Assembly: GCA_013153135.1 (NCBI GenBank)
Contig: JAADFA010000046.1
Location: 1-15,494, forward strand
Direction: 5' to 3'
Source of the DNA: Chloroflexota bacterium
GTDB lineage: Bacteria > Chloroflexota > Anaerolineae > Anaerolineales > DRMV01
DNA length: 15,494 nt
Positions 1-7,562 of the stretch are shown here, piece after piece. A program made the translations under genes and the position numbers. The notes beneath the pieces are model-generated. The model did not search any database. It was not told the origin of the DNA and saw nothing but the letters and a program-made list of their open reading frames with translations. Every line of letters begins with the position of its first letter. The first letter of the stretch is position 1.

Positions 1-125
1 GTGCGTACGCAGCCCTGGCCCACGAGCTTTTGCAGGGGGATGGCGTGCCCATCCCACCCCAAGCCCAGCAGGACTTGCCCACCGAGGCCCCGAGCCACGA
101 TCCCGCCGCACGGGGGAAGCGATGA
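1..125 (+). CDS. parA: ParA-family chromosome partitioning ATPase, C-terminal end (partial)
   Basis: Only the last 40 codons are present, read from base 3 to the TGA at 123-125. The visible peptide includes AYAALAHELLQGDG and then a Pro/Gln-rich tail ending ARGKR. ParA/Soj proteins commonly end in a helix of the form AY..LA.E followed by a variable tail, and the next gene is clearly parB, so identity rests on that fit plus context. ParA is a deviant Walker-type ATPase that acts with ParB to move replicated origins, but none of its nucleotide-binding motifs lie inside this window. The stop overlaps the parB start as ATGA, typical of translational coupling. Confidence 0.8.
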   Translation, partial: AYAALAHELLQGDGVPIPPQAQQDLPTEAPSHDPAARGKR

Positions 126-1012
126 GCCGCAAACGCTACGGTTTAGGTCGCGGACTGGGTGCCCTCATCCCAGGTAGCGACGAAGGCACGGGAAGCGGGG
201 TGCGCCTGGTCCCGATTGACGCGATCCGCCCGAACCCACACCAGCCGCGCCAAACCCTGGACGAGGCCGCGCTGGACGAACTGGCCGCGTCCATCCGCGA
301 GCACGGCATCCTGCAGCCCCTTATCGTGACTCAAGGCCCGGAGCCCGGCCAGTACACCTTGATCGCGGGCGAACGCCGCTGGCGCGCGGCCCAACGGGCT
401 GGGCTCGAACGGGTGCCGGTGCTGGTGCGCGAGGTCACGCCGCAACAGCAGCTAGAGCTGGCCTTGATCGAAAATGTGCAGCGCGCGGACCTCAACCCTT
501 TAGAAGAAGCCGAGGCCTATCGACAGCTGCATGAGGTATTCGGCCTCTCGCACGATGAGATCGCGCAACGGGTGGGCAAAAGCCGCGTCGCGGTGACCAA
601 TACCCTGCGCCTGCTGCAAGCCGCGCCCGAGGTGCGCGCCGCGCTCCTGGAAGGCCGCATCCGCGAAGGCCACGCGCGCGCGCTCCTGGCCCTGCCGCCC
701 GCGCAGCAAGCCGAGGCCTTGCGCCAGGTGGAAGCGCATCAGCTCTCAGTGCGCCAGACCGAGGAGCTGGTGCGGCGGATGAAGCAAGGCACAACGCCCC
801 CGGCTCGCACACGCGCTGCGCGCGCAGCCGACGCGCTCATGCAAGAGATCGAACAACGCCTGGAGCGCCACCTGGGCACCAAAGTGCGCATCCAGGCCGG
901 ACGCCGCGGCGGGCGCATCGTGCTGTACTACTATTCTAACGAGGAGCTGGACGCGTTACTACAGCGTCTACTTCGCGACGCGCCATCTCGCGAAGGCCGG
1001 AGGGACCTGTGA
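122..1012 (+). CDS. parB: ParB/Spo0J chromosome partitioning protein
   Basis: A 296-residue protein of normal ParB length. It opens with the family-typical RYGLGRGLGALIP (5-17). The ParB/sulfiredoxin-like domain has NPHQPR (38-43) and the CTP-binding GERRWRAA motif (83-90), followed by ENVQRADLNPLEEA (117-130). A helix-turn-helix lies at about 143-165 (SHDEIAQRVGKSRVAVTNTLRLL). The C-terminal part (about 230-290) fits the dimerisation domain. In the known family ParB binds parS, loads as a CTP-dependent clamp and spreads, recruiting ParA and condensin near the origin. The start is ATG inside the parA stop (ATGA), with a purine-rich GGGGGAAG just upstream. Its own stop overlaps the GTG start of rex. 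I found no parS-like 16-mer in the window. Confidence 0.97.
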   Translation: MSRKRYGLGRGLGALIPGSDEGTGSGVRLVPIDAIRPNPHQPRQTLDEAALDELAASIREHGILQPLIVTQGPEPGQYTLIAGERRWRAAQRAGLERVPVLVREVTPQQQLELALIENVQRADLNPLEEAEAYRQLHEVFGLSHDEIAQRVGKSRVAVTNTLRLLQAAPEVRAALLEGRIREGHARALLALPPAQQAEALRQVEAHQLSVRQTEELVRRMKQGTTPPARTRAARAADALMQEIEQRLERHLGTKVRIQAGRRGGRIVLYYYSNEELDALLQRLLRDAPSREGRRDL

Positions 1013-1746
1013 GCCAACGGCATCCCGACCGTCACGCCATTCCGCCTGTGGTGGTGAACCGCCTCCCGTTGTACTTGCGCACCTTGTGCTATGCGCAACA
1101 AGAAGGCCTCTTGACCATTTCGTCCAAAGAACTAGGCCGTCGCCTGGGATTTAGCGCGGCGCAGATCCGCAAAGACCTTTCGCTGTTCGGTGAATTCGGC
1201 AAACAGGGGACGGGCTACCCTATTCCCCAGCTTATCCAGGCCTTGCGGCGCATTTTGCACATTGACCATATGTGGGATATGGCTCTGGTGGGCGTGGGCG
1301 CCCTGGGCCGCGCGCTGTTGCGTTACCAGGGGCTCACCAAGCGCGGCTTTCGCATCGCGATGGCCTTCGATTCCGACCCACGCAAAATCGGCCAGCGGAT
1401 TGGCCCCTTTGTGGTGCAGGACGTGGCACGACTGGAAGAGGCCATCCGCATGTCCGGCATCCGGCTGGGCGTGATCGCGACCCCGCCCGATGCAGCTCAA
1501 ACCATCGCGGAGCGCATGGTCGCCGCGGGCGTGCGCGGCATCCTCTCCTATGCGCCCATTTACCTCCAGCTGCCGCCCGAGGTCCGGGTAGAGTACATCG
1601 ACCCCGTCGTGCATTTGCAACGCATTACTTTTTACATCGGGCCACACGAAGGATCATCCGCCCCGTTGGACGAGAGCGAGTGCCAACCACGCCGCGAGCA
1701 AGGCCAGGCCCAAGAGTGCGAACCCGAATCCGAGGATGCGCCATAA
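1009..1746 (+). CDS. rex: Redox-sensing transcriptional repressor Rex
   Basis: A 245-residue protein. Residues about 11-72 form the winged-helix DNA-binding domain with family hallmarks IPPVVVNRLPLYLR (11-24), RKDLSLFGEFGKQGTGYPI (54-72). Residues about 90-210 are the Rossmann NAD(H)-binding domain with GVGALG (95-100) and an Asp (D121) at the end of the second strand, then ATPPDAAQ and a final LQRITFYI helix. In the known family, Rex represses fermentation and respiration genes until NADH displaces it from DNA. The GTG start overlaps the parB stop (GTGA) and has GGAGGG four bases upstream. Rex proteins usually run to about 210-215 residues. Here a roughly 33-residue acidic, low-complexity tail follows (residues 213-245), and most of it is coded antisense to the small membrane gene on the other strand. 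Confidence 0.96.
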   Translation: MSQRHPDRHAIPPVVVNRLPLYLRTLCYAQQEGLLTISSKELGRRLGFSAAQIRKDLSLFGEFGKQGTGYPIPQLIQALRRILHIDHMWDMALVGVGALGRALLRYQGLTKRGFRIAMAFDSDPRKIGQRIGPFVVQDVARLEEAIRMSGIRLGVIATPPDAAQTIAERMVAAGVRGILSYAPIYLQLPPEVRVEYIDPVVHLQRITFYIGPHEGSSAPLDESECQPRREQGQAQECEPESEDAP

Positions 1747-1914
1747 GTTCGCGCGACGCACCAGCCGCGCGTGGGCCTGGTGTTGTGCGGTCCCATCCCG
1801 GAGCCGCTCCGTCGCCTGGGATACATACCCTAAGCGCTGATACATCCAAGCCCGCGCGCAATAGAGATATACCCCAATCTCCGAAGCCCGAATTGGACGC
1901 CGCCGCTGGGTCAT
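1654..1914 (-). CDS. Small Cas4/RecB-like N-terminal stub with a C-terminal membrane helix
   Basis: An 86-residue protein. The N-terminal part contains ASEIGVYLYCARAWMYQRLG (10-29) and then GTAQHQAH (41-48). This resembles the N-terminal end of Cas4/PD-(D/E)XK-type proteins, which have an early Cys and a G...H motif, but the acidic/Lys catalytic core is absent. Residues about 58-82 form one hydrophobic helix (ILGFGFALLGLALLAAWLAL), predicting a membrane anchor. I recall similar short proteins in Chloroflexota but cannot name a family. The ATG at 1914 is chosen because homology-like sequence starts directly after it and the upstream reading (to 2067) lies inside the ligase gene. The Shine-Dalgarno is weak. 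It follows the acyl-CoA ligase by 61 bases on the same strand, so cotranscription is likely. Its last 93 bases overlap the 3' end of rex tail to tail. Confidence 0.6.
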   Translation of the reverse strand: MTQRRRPIRASEIGVYLYCARAWMYQRLGYVSQATERLRDGTAQHQAHARLVRRANLWRILGFGFALLGLALLAAWLALALVQRGG

Positions 1915-1929
1915 CGTTCCAAAGCAAGC

Positions 1930-1947
1930 GGGGCCGAGGTCGGCCCC
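1930..1947. other. GC-rich perfect hairpin between the ligase gene and the small membrane gene
   Basis: The sequence GGGGCCG-AGGT-CGGCCCC forms a 7-bp perfect stem with a 4-base loop. It lies in the 61-base spacer on the minus-strand operon and also downstream of rex on the plus strand. There is no U-run on either side, so it is not a standard intrinsic terminator. It could stabilise a processed 3' end or slow readthrough between convergent transcripts. Confidence 0.45.
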
Positions 1948-1975
1948 CGGCCCCGGCGGAAATTCCTGCCTCGCG

Positions 1976-3553
1976 TTAGGCCTGACCGGCCATCTTCTTG
2001 CGTTCCTGCTCCACCAGCACCCGGCGCAAAATCTTGCCCGACGGGCTCTTAGGGATTTGATCCACAAACTCCAGGCGGCGGATCTTCTTATACGGCGCGA
2101 CCCGCTCCGCGACGTAAGCCATCAGCTCGTCCGCGGTGACGTCCGCCTTTTTGACCACAAAGGCCTTGGGCACCTCGCCGGCCTCGGGATCAGGGCTGGG
2201 GATAACGGCCGCGTCGGCCACCGCGGGATGCGAAAGCAGGATGGCCTCAAGCTCCGCGGGCGCGACCTGGTAACCCTTGTACTTGATAAGTTCCTTAATG
2301 CGGTCCACGATGTAGAAATACCCATCCTCGTCCACGTAGCCAACGTCGCCGGTGTGCAACCAACCCTCCGCGTCCAGGGTCTTGGCCGTGGCTTCAGGCT
2401 TATTGAGGTACCCCTTCATCACCTGGGGCCCCCGGATCCAAATCTCACCCAGCTCGCCCGGGGCTACATCTTTGCCCGTGCTCACATCCACCACGCGCGC
2501 TTCCGTGTTGGGCACCAGGGGGCCAACGGAGGCCAGCTTGATCTTGGCCGGGTCGTCAGGGTTCAAGTTGGTCACCGGGCTGGACTCGGTGAGACCATAC
2601 CCCTGCTTGACCACGCAATCCAGTCGCGCGGCCGCGGCCTTAGCCACCTCGGGCGCCAAAGGAGCAGCCCCCGAAACAATGTACTTCACCGACGACAGGT
2701 CATACTTCTCAACCAAGGGGTGCTTAGCCAGTGCCAGAATAATAGGTGGCACCAAATGCATCCGAGTAATACGGTAAGTCTCAATAAGCTTGAGGAAGGT
2801 CTCCAGGTCGAAACGCGGCATGGTGATCACCGTGCTGCCTCGATACAACGCGTAGTTAAGGATCACCGTCATGCCGTAGATGTGATAGAAAGGCAGCACG
2901 CCAATGAGAACGTCTTGATCCGTCACACCTTCAATGGCCGCGGCTTGTACAATATTGGCGACAAGGTTGCGATGGGTCAACATCACCCCCTTAGGCAGGC
3001 CGGTCGTGCCGCTAGAATAAGGCAACACGGCGATATCTTCCGCGGGGTTGATGGTGACCTGGGGCAGGGGCGCGTCGGTTTTGAGGACTTCAGCCAAGCT
3101 GGTCGCGCCCTCAGCCTCGCCGAAGACGAAAATCTCTTTCACCCCGGTCCCTTGGATCGCCTCTTTGACCCGCTCGATGAAAGGCGGGATGGTAATAATA
3201 TACTTTGCGCCCGAATCCACCAGCTGGTGGTGCAGCTCCTGCGCGGTATACAAGGGGTTCGCGGTGGTTACAATGCCACCGGCCTTGAGCACGCCGTGGA
3301 ATACCGCGGGATATTCGGGCAGGTTTGGGCTGAAAATGGCGAAGACATCGCCCGGCTGCAACCCACGCGCAGCCATGCCCGCAGCAAACCGATCCGCCAT
3401 CGTAGCCAGCTGTTGGTACGTAACCACTCGGCCCGACGGGCCATCGATAAGCGCGGGCTTGTCCGCATAGCGTGCTACATTCTGCAGGGCCAGCTCGGGC
3501 AACGACATCTCGGGGATTTGTACATCAGGCCAAGGGCTGCGGTACACTCCCAT
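1976..3553 (-). CDS. AMP-forming acyl-CoA ligase (long-chain fatty acid / 4-coumarate:CoA ligase-like)
   Basis: A 525-residue member of the ANL adenylating family, of usual length. Visible motifs: the phosphate-binding loop YSSGTTGLPKG (179-189), GYGLTES (318-324), the TGD motif (401-403) with hinge region YIVDRIKELIKYKGYQV (414-430), and the C-terminal PKSPSGK (501-507) whose Lys507 should be the adenylation-catalysing lysine. It should activate a carboxylic acid with ATP to an acyl-AMP and transfer it to CoA. The overall pattern is closest to 4-coumarate/medium-to-long-chain acyl-CoA ligases, and the exact substrate cannot be read from sequence. An upstream in-frame ATG at 3613 exists, but the ATG at 3553 is preferred because AGGAGG lies about 8 bases upstream and the extra 20 residues would be read from the promoter region. 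It diverges from the MaoC hydratase gene, consistent with shared fatty-acid or acyl-CoA metabolism. Confidence 0.93.
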   Translation of the reverse strand: MGVYRSPWPDVQIPEMSLPELALQNVARYADKPALIDGPSGRVVTYQQLATMADRFAAGMAARGLQPGDVFAIFSPNLPEYPAVFHGVLKAGGIVTTANPLYTAQELHHQLVDSGAKYIITIPPFIERVKEAIQGTGVKEIFVFGEAEGATSLAEVLKTDAPLPQVTINPAEDIAVLPYSSGTTGLPKGVMLTHRNLVANIVQAAAIEGVTDQDVLIGVLPFYHIYGMTVILNYALYRGSTVITMPRFDLETFLKLIETYRITRMHLVPPIILALAKHPLVEKYDLSSVKYIVSGAAPLAPEVAKAAAARLDCVVKQGYGLTESSPVTNLNPDDPAKIKLASVGPLVPNTEARVVDVSTGKDVAPGELGEIWIRGPQVMKGYLNKPEATAKTLDAEGWLHTGDVGYVDEDGYFYIVDRIKELIKYKGYQVAPAELEAILLSHPAVADAAVIPSPDPEAGEVPKAFVVKKADVTADELMAYVAERVAPYKKIRRLEFVDQIPKSPSGKILRRVLVEQERKKMAGQA

Positions 3554-3601
3554 GGAGGCTCCTCCTAAAAAAGTTTTTCCAAATCCGAACGGGCTAATTG
3601 G

Positions 3602-3607
3602 ATTATA
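3602..3607 (-). promoter_or_regulatory. Extended -10 promoter of the acyl-CoA ligase gene
   Basis: On the minus strand the sequence reads TGGTATAATCC, a perfect TATAAT with the TGn extension. The transcript would start near 3595, giving a leader of about 42 bases to the ATG at 3553. No good -35 hexamer lies 16-18 bases upstream (a TTGAGC sits about 25 bases away), so recognition probably depends on the extended -10. The earlier ATG at 3613 would lie upstream of this start, which supports the shorter ligase. Confidence 0.6.
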
Positions 3608-3703
3608 CCACAAACGAAAATCGCGTTTTTCGGCTCAATTCGCGAGCTTTTGTTGCATCGACTTGGCGAAGATGTTCGCCTGCACAACTTCCTATTTTAT
3701 GCT

Positions 3704-3720
3704 AAACTTGTAACAACTTT
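3704..3720. promoter_or_regulatory. Operator-like dyad upstream of the MaoC hydratase gene
   Basis: AAACTTGT-A-ACAACTTT is a 17-base dyad in which seven of eight arm positions pair. It sits just downstream of a weak -10-like TATGCT (3698-3703) and about 20 bases before the MaoC start codon, a typical position for a repressor site. The half-site TTGT/ACAA recalls the ends of Rex operators, but the spacing is much shorter than an 18-bp Rex site, so the cognate regulator is unknown. Confidence 0.3.
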
Positions 3721-3741
3721 GATGCAAGGCAAGGAGGGCTT

Positions 3742-4218
3742 ATGGCTTATCAACCACGCGGATGGTATTTTGAAGACTTCCAGGTAGGGCAACAAATCGT
3801 TACCGCGGGACGCACCGTAACCGAAGCGGATATTGTCGCGTTCGCGGGCCTTTCGGGCGACTACAACCAAATCCACACGGATGCGGAATTCGCGGCGCGC
3901 ACGCCCTTCGGCCAGCGCATCGCACACGGGCTCCTCGTAATGTCCATCGCCTCCGGCTTGGCCGCGCAGACGGGCTTTACCGAAGGCACGGTAATCGCGT
4001 TCCGCGAAATCAAAGATTGGAAATTCGCGAAACCCGTCTATATCGGTGATACCATCCACGTCGAAATCACCATCACCGAGACCAAACTCCTACGCCGTCT
4101 CGGTGGCGGTTCGGTCACCTTTCGGCTGGATGTGAAAAACCAGCGCGATGAAACGGTCATGCGCGGGACGTGGGTGGTGTTGATGGCGTCCCGGCCCGAT
4201 GACGAGAAGGCGGAGTAA
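3742..4218 (+). CDS. MaoC-like (R)-specific enoyl-CoA hydratase / dehydratase
   Basis: A 158-residue single hot-dog domain protein, the normal size for small MaoC/PhaJ-type hydratases. The hydratase-2 motif is visible as GLSGDYNQIHTDAEFAA (36-52) with catalytic Asp40 and His45, followed by FGQRIAHGLL (56-65). The family adds water across 2-enoyl-CoA to give (R)-3-hydroxyacyl-CoA, linking fatty-acid oxidation to synthesis or polyester formation. The preferred substrate chain length is not evident. AAGGAGG lies four bases before the ATG at 3742. It starts a plus-strand run with PBP1A (43-base gap) and a thioesterase, and diverges from the acyl-CoA ligase. The acidic C-terminal tail (RPDDEKAE) is unremarkable. 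Confidence 0.9.
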   Translation: MAYQPRGWYFEDFQVGQQIVTAGRTVTEADIVAFAGLSGDYNQIHTDAEFAARTPFGQRIAHGLLVMSIASGLAAQTGFTEGTVIAFREIKDWKFAKPVYIGDTIHVEITITETKLLRRLGGGSVTFRLDVKNQRDETVMRGTWVVLMASRPDDEKAE

Positions 4219-4261
4219 CGCGCAGCCTTGACTCGCACGGCGAGATTGAGGAGGTGTTGGC

Positions 4262-7200
4262 TTGAGCTCACAACGGTTGGTTCCACCAACGGGCGATGAT
4301 GCACCGCGGCAGCCGGGCGGCGACGATGCGGACGCGGAGCTGCCGCCCCTGGATGATATGCTACCCAGCCAGGCACTGCCGCCCGCGGGTGACTGGCTCG
4401 CGGACAAAGCGCCCCAGCCTGAAGGGGAGCCTGACACCGCGGCCACGCGCGCGGTCGCTAAAGCCGACCCATCCGGGTCAGAGGAACCGCCAACCGCGCC
4501 TACCCGTCGGGTCCCAGGCGGCTCCACGTCCGAAGGCGACGCGCCAACCCGAGCTATCACCGAGCCAACCTCGGGGCTGACGGGAAAATCGCGCGCGCGG
4601 GTCGTGGCGCAACCCTGGCCACCGCCCCCACCCAGGGCCGGCAACGCGCCCATCCGTCCGCCAGAGCAACTGGATGAGCACGGTTTCCCAGTACGGGATG
4701 CCGCCTCTCGTCGCGCGCGGCCGCCCCGCTCGTCAGCCATGTCCCGGTCTTCCACGGCGCCATCTGCCCAACCGCCAACACCGCCCCCCAGCCCCCCCTC
4801 GCGTCGACGCAAAGGTTCGCGCTGGGGTTGCTTGCTCAAGGCCCTGCTCTTGCTGCTCGCGTTGCTCGCGCTCATCGTAATCGCGATCGCGGGCTGGGCC
4901 GCGTATGAATACGCTCGGGTGTTGCGTACCCTGCCCCCGGTGGACGACCTGCGGGCGCATGCATCCCAGTTCGAACCGACGCGCATCCTCGACCGCAATG
5001 GCAACATCTTGTATGAAATCTTAGACCCCAGCGCGGGCAAACGCCGCTATCGGCCGTTGAGCGAGATCTCGCCCTTTATGGTCGCGGCTACCCTGGCCAC
5101 CGAAGATAAAAACTTCTACAGCCATCCGGGCTTTGACCCCGTCGCGATCCTGCGGGCAATGTGGCAAAATTACCGCGCACAGGAGATCGTCTCCGGCGCG
5201 TCCACCATCACCCAACAGCTGGCACGCGCACTGCTCTTCAACCCCGAGGAGCGTACCGCACGTACGTATGAACGTAAATTGCGTGAAATCATCCTCGCGG
5301 CCGAGATCACACGCAAATACTCCAAAGATGAAATCTTAGAGCTTTATCTCAATGAAGTTTATTACGGCAACCTGGCTTACGGTGTGGAAGCCGCGGCAGA
5401 GACGTACTTCCATACCACCGCGGATAAGCTCACATTGGCCCAATCCGCCTTCCTGGCTGGCTTACCTCAGGCCCCCGCAGTGTATGATGTCTATACGAAC
5501 AAAGAAGTCGCCCTTAACCGGGCTCGGCAGGTCCTCGAGCTCATGGCCCAGGTGAGTCAGGAGCAGGGCTGCATCTACGTGAGCAACAGTCCGCAACGAG
5601 TGTGCGTGACCCAAGACGACGTCGAGCGAGCCATGGAGGAGCTCGAGGCCTACGACTGGCCCAAACCCACTTTCCCCATGCGCTTCCCGCATTGGGTGCT
5701 GTACGTGCGCCAGCTGCTTGAGCAGTGGTACGGGCCCCAGGCCCTCTATCGTTCCGGCTTTACGGTTTACACCACCCTAGATCCAGAGCTGCAACAAGCC
5801 GCACAACAAATCGCGCGCGAGCAGGTGGACCGTCTGGCCGAGGCCCACCACGTCACCAACGCGGCTGTGGTCGTCATGCGGCCAAGCACGGGCGAAATTT
5901 TGGCCATGGTCGGCTCCGTAGACTTTTATAACGAAGCCATATCAGGCCAAATCAACATGGCCTTGGTCCCACGGCAACCCGGGTCCACGATGAAGCCCTT
6001 TACCTACACCGCGGCCTTTGAAAAGGGTTGGACGCCTGCTACCCTCATCTGGGATGTGCCGACCGAATTCCCGCCCTCGGGCGACCCCAACGATCCGCGA
6101 CCACCCTATAAGCCCGTGAACTACGACGGCCGCTACCACGGGCCCGTTACCGTGCGCTACGCGCTGGCCAATTCGTATAACGTGCCTGCGGTCAAGGCCC
6201 TTGCATTCGTGGGCATCTACGACGACCCCAACACCCCCCAAGAGGACGGTCTCATTGCCTTTGTGCGGCGTTTGGGCATCACAACGTTGAACCGACCTGA
6301 CTATGGGCTCTCGCTCACCCTAGGCGGCGGCGAGGTTACTCTGCTCGAAATGACCGCCGCGTATGCTGTGTACGCGAACCTCGGCCGGCGCATTCCACCC
6401 GCAGCCATTTTGCGTATTGAAGATGGCCGGGGCAATGTGATCTACGAATACCAACCTCCCCCCGGCGAGCAAGTTATCCGGCTGGAACACGCATACCTCA
6501 TCACCGATATCCTCGCGGATAACCGCGCGCGCACGCCCGCGTTCGGGCCCAATTCGCCCCTCAAGCTCCCCTTCCCCGCAGCTGCCAAAACGGGCACCAC
6601 CAACGACTTTCGGGATAACTGGACCTTGGGCTATAACCCCGATGTGGTCGTCGGGGTTTGGGTTGGCAACGCGGATAACAGCCCCATGGTCAACACCAGC
6701 GGCCTGACCGGCGCCGCACCCATTTGGAACCGGGTTATGCAAGTGGCTGTGGAGCGGCTCACGGGGAACAACCCCACTCCCTTTAGCCGCCCCGCGACCA
6801 TCGACGAGGCCATTATTTGCGCGATCTCGGGCACGCGGCCCTCGCCTTGGTGCCCCGAGACACGGGTCGAGATCTTCGCGCCCGATCAGCCACCTTTGCC
6901 CGCAAGCGAGGATCTCTGGCAGCAGATCGATGTCGACACCTGGACGCACCTCTTTCCCTCGCCCGAATGCGGCCGTGATTTCGTCGAAACCCGCATGACC
7001 ATCAAGGTGAACGACCCCTGGGCGCGCAAATGGCTGCGAAACGACCCCAACGGCCGCGACTGGGCCCGGCGTATGGGGTTCAATCCCCTTATCTTCTACC
7101 CCGACCGCGCGTGCCGCAAGGATGACCCGCGGCCGCACCTAGCCTTCATCCACCCCACCGACGGCGCGACCCTAACTAACCCTGTGGTCGACATCCAGGT

Positions 7201-7552
7201 CCTCGCCCACGCGGACGCGTTCTTCCGCCGTGTGTGGCTCGCGTGGTCCGCGGGCGCGGATGAGGGCGCGCGGCTATGGGAACAAGATACGCCGGTCACC
7301 GAGCCGACAACGGTCATGACGTGGAATTTGCTGGATACGTGGGATTGGGACAACATCCCAGACCAAATAACCCTCACCCTCTTCATGGAAGGCCAAGATG
7401 ACCGTTTCGCACGGCGTCGCATTCGCGTGCGCGTGGCCCTGCCCACCCCAACGCCCACACCGACACCAACGGCCACACCGACCCCGACCGCAACGCCTAC
7501 ACCCATGCCTGCTACCCTAACGCCCACACCATCCCCAACCCCAACGCCGTGA
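4262..7552 (+). CDS. Class A penicillin-binding protein, PBP1A type (bifunctional glycosyltransferase/transpeptidase)
   Basis: A 1096-residue protein, longer than common PBP1A enzymes because of both ends. Residues 1-187 are a Pro/acid-rich cytoplasmic segment. A membrane helix lies at about 190-215. The GT51 domain (about 240-410) has ATEDKNFYSHPGFD with catalytic Glu281, SGASTITQQLAR and RKYSKDEILELYLNEVYYG. The transpeptidase domain (about 530-835) has the catalytic STMK (575-578), SYN (638-640) and KTG (776-778). After it come a Cys-containing linker (C853, C864, C903, C951), an Ig-like segment from HPTDGATLTNP (964-974) and a 36-residue Thr-Pro tail. It polymerises and crosslinks peptidoglycan outside the membrane. 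The start is TTG at 4262, supported by GAGGAGG about seven bases upstream. Three TR-A/R-V/I repeats (62-65, 81-84, 97-100) in the N-terminal segment may be phosphorylation or docking sites, which is inference. Confidence 0.95.
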   Translation: MSSQRLVPPTGDDAPRQPGGDDADAELPPLDDMLPSQALPPAGDWLADKAPQPEGEPDTAATRAVAKADPSGSEEPPTAPTRRVPGGSTSEGDAPTRAITEPTSGLTGKSRARVVAQPWPPPPPRAGNAPIRPPEQLDEHGFPVRDAASRRARPPRSSAMSRSSTAPSAQPPTPPPSPPSRRRKGSRWGCLLKALLLLLALLALIVIAIAGWAAYEYARVLRTLPPVDDLRAHASQFEPTRILDRNGNILYEILDPSAGKRRYRPLSEISPFMVAATLATEDKNFYSHPGFDPVAILRAMWQNYRAQEIVSGASTITQQLARALLFNPEERTARTYERKLREIILAAEITRKYSKDEILELYLNEVYYGNLAYGVEAAAETYFHTTADKLTLAQSAFLAGLPQAPAVYDVYTNKEVALNRARQVLELMAQVSQEQGCIYVSNSPQRVCVTQDDVERAMEELEAYDWPKPTFPMRFPHWVLYVRQLLEQWYGPQALYRSGFTVYTTLDPELQQAAQQIAREQVDRLAEAHHVTNAAVVVMRPSTGEILAMVGSVDFYNEAISGQINMALVPRQPGSTMKPFTYTAAFEKGWTPATLIWDVPTEFPPSGDPNDPRPPYKPVNYDGRYHGPVTVRYALANSYNVPAVKALAFVGIYDDPNTPQEDGLIAFVRRLGITTLNRPDYGLSLTLGGGEVTLLEMTAAYAVYANLGRRIPPAAILRIEDGRGNVIYEYQPPPGEQVIRLEHAYLITDILADNRARTPAFGPNSPLKLPFPAAAKTGTTNDFRDNWTLGYNPDVVVGVWVGNADNSPMVNTSGLTGAAPIWNRVMQVAVERLTGNNPTPFSRPATIDEAIICAISGTRPSPWCPETRVEIFAPDQPPLPASEDLWQQIDVDTWTHLFPSPECGRDFVETRMTIKVNDPWARKWLRNDPNGRDWARRMGFNPLIFYPDRACRKDDPRPHLAFIHPTDGATLTNPVVDIQVLAHADAFFRRVWLAWSAGADEGARLWEQDTPVTEPTTVMTWNLLDTWDWDNIPDQITLTLFMEGQDDRFARRRIRVRVALPTPTPTPTPTATPTPTATPTPMPATLTPTPSPTPTP

Positions 7553-7562
7553 GGAAGGCCCT

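Noticed and set aside
1930..1947. Rho-independent terminator for rex or the ligase gene
   Set aside because: The stem is strong but neither strand has a T run after it, so I list it only as a hairpin.
1272..1979. A 235-codon plus-strand open frame overlapping rex in another frame
   Set aside because: Arg/Pro/Ala-rich composition typical of an out-of-frame reading; Rex motifs are in the other frame.
2057..3568. A 503-codon plus-strand open frame antisense to the acyl-CoA ligase
   Set aside because: It mirrors a well-supported gene with clear ANL motifs. High GC removes stop codons from the opposite strand, and the antisense protein shows no recognisable motif and no good start context.
4090..5040. 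A 316-codon minus-strand open frame across the MaoC/PBP1A junction
   Set aside because: Low-complexity Ser/Gly/Arg sequence produced by the antisense of a Pro-rich coding region.
6320..7138. A 272-codon minus-strand open frame inside the PBP1A gene
   Set aside because: It is a shadow frame opposite the transpeptidase domain and has no domain signature or ribosome binding site.
7440..7550. DNA tandem repeat of ACNCC type
   Set aside because: It is explained by the Thr-Pro-rich tail of PBP1A in frame and is not a separate DNA feature.
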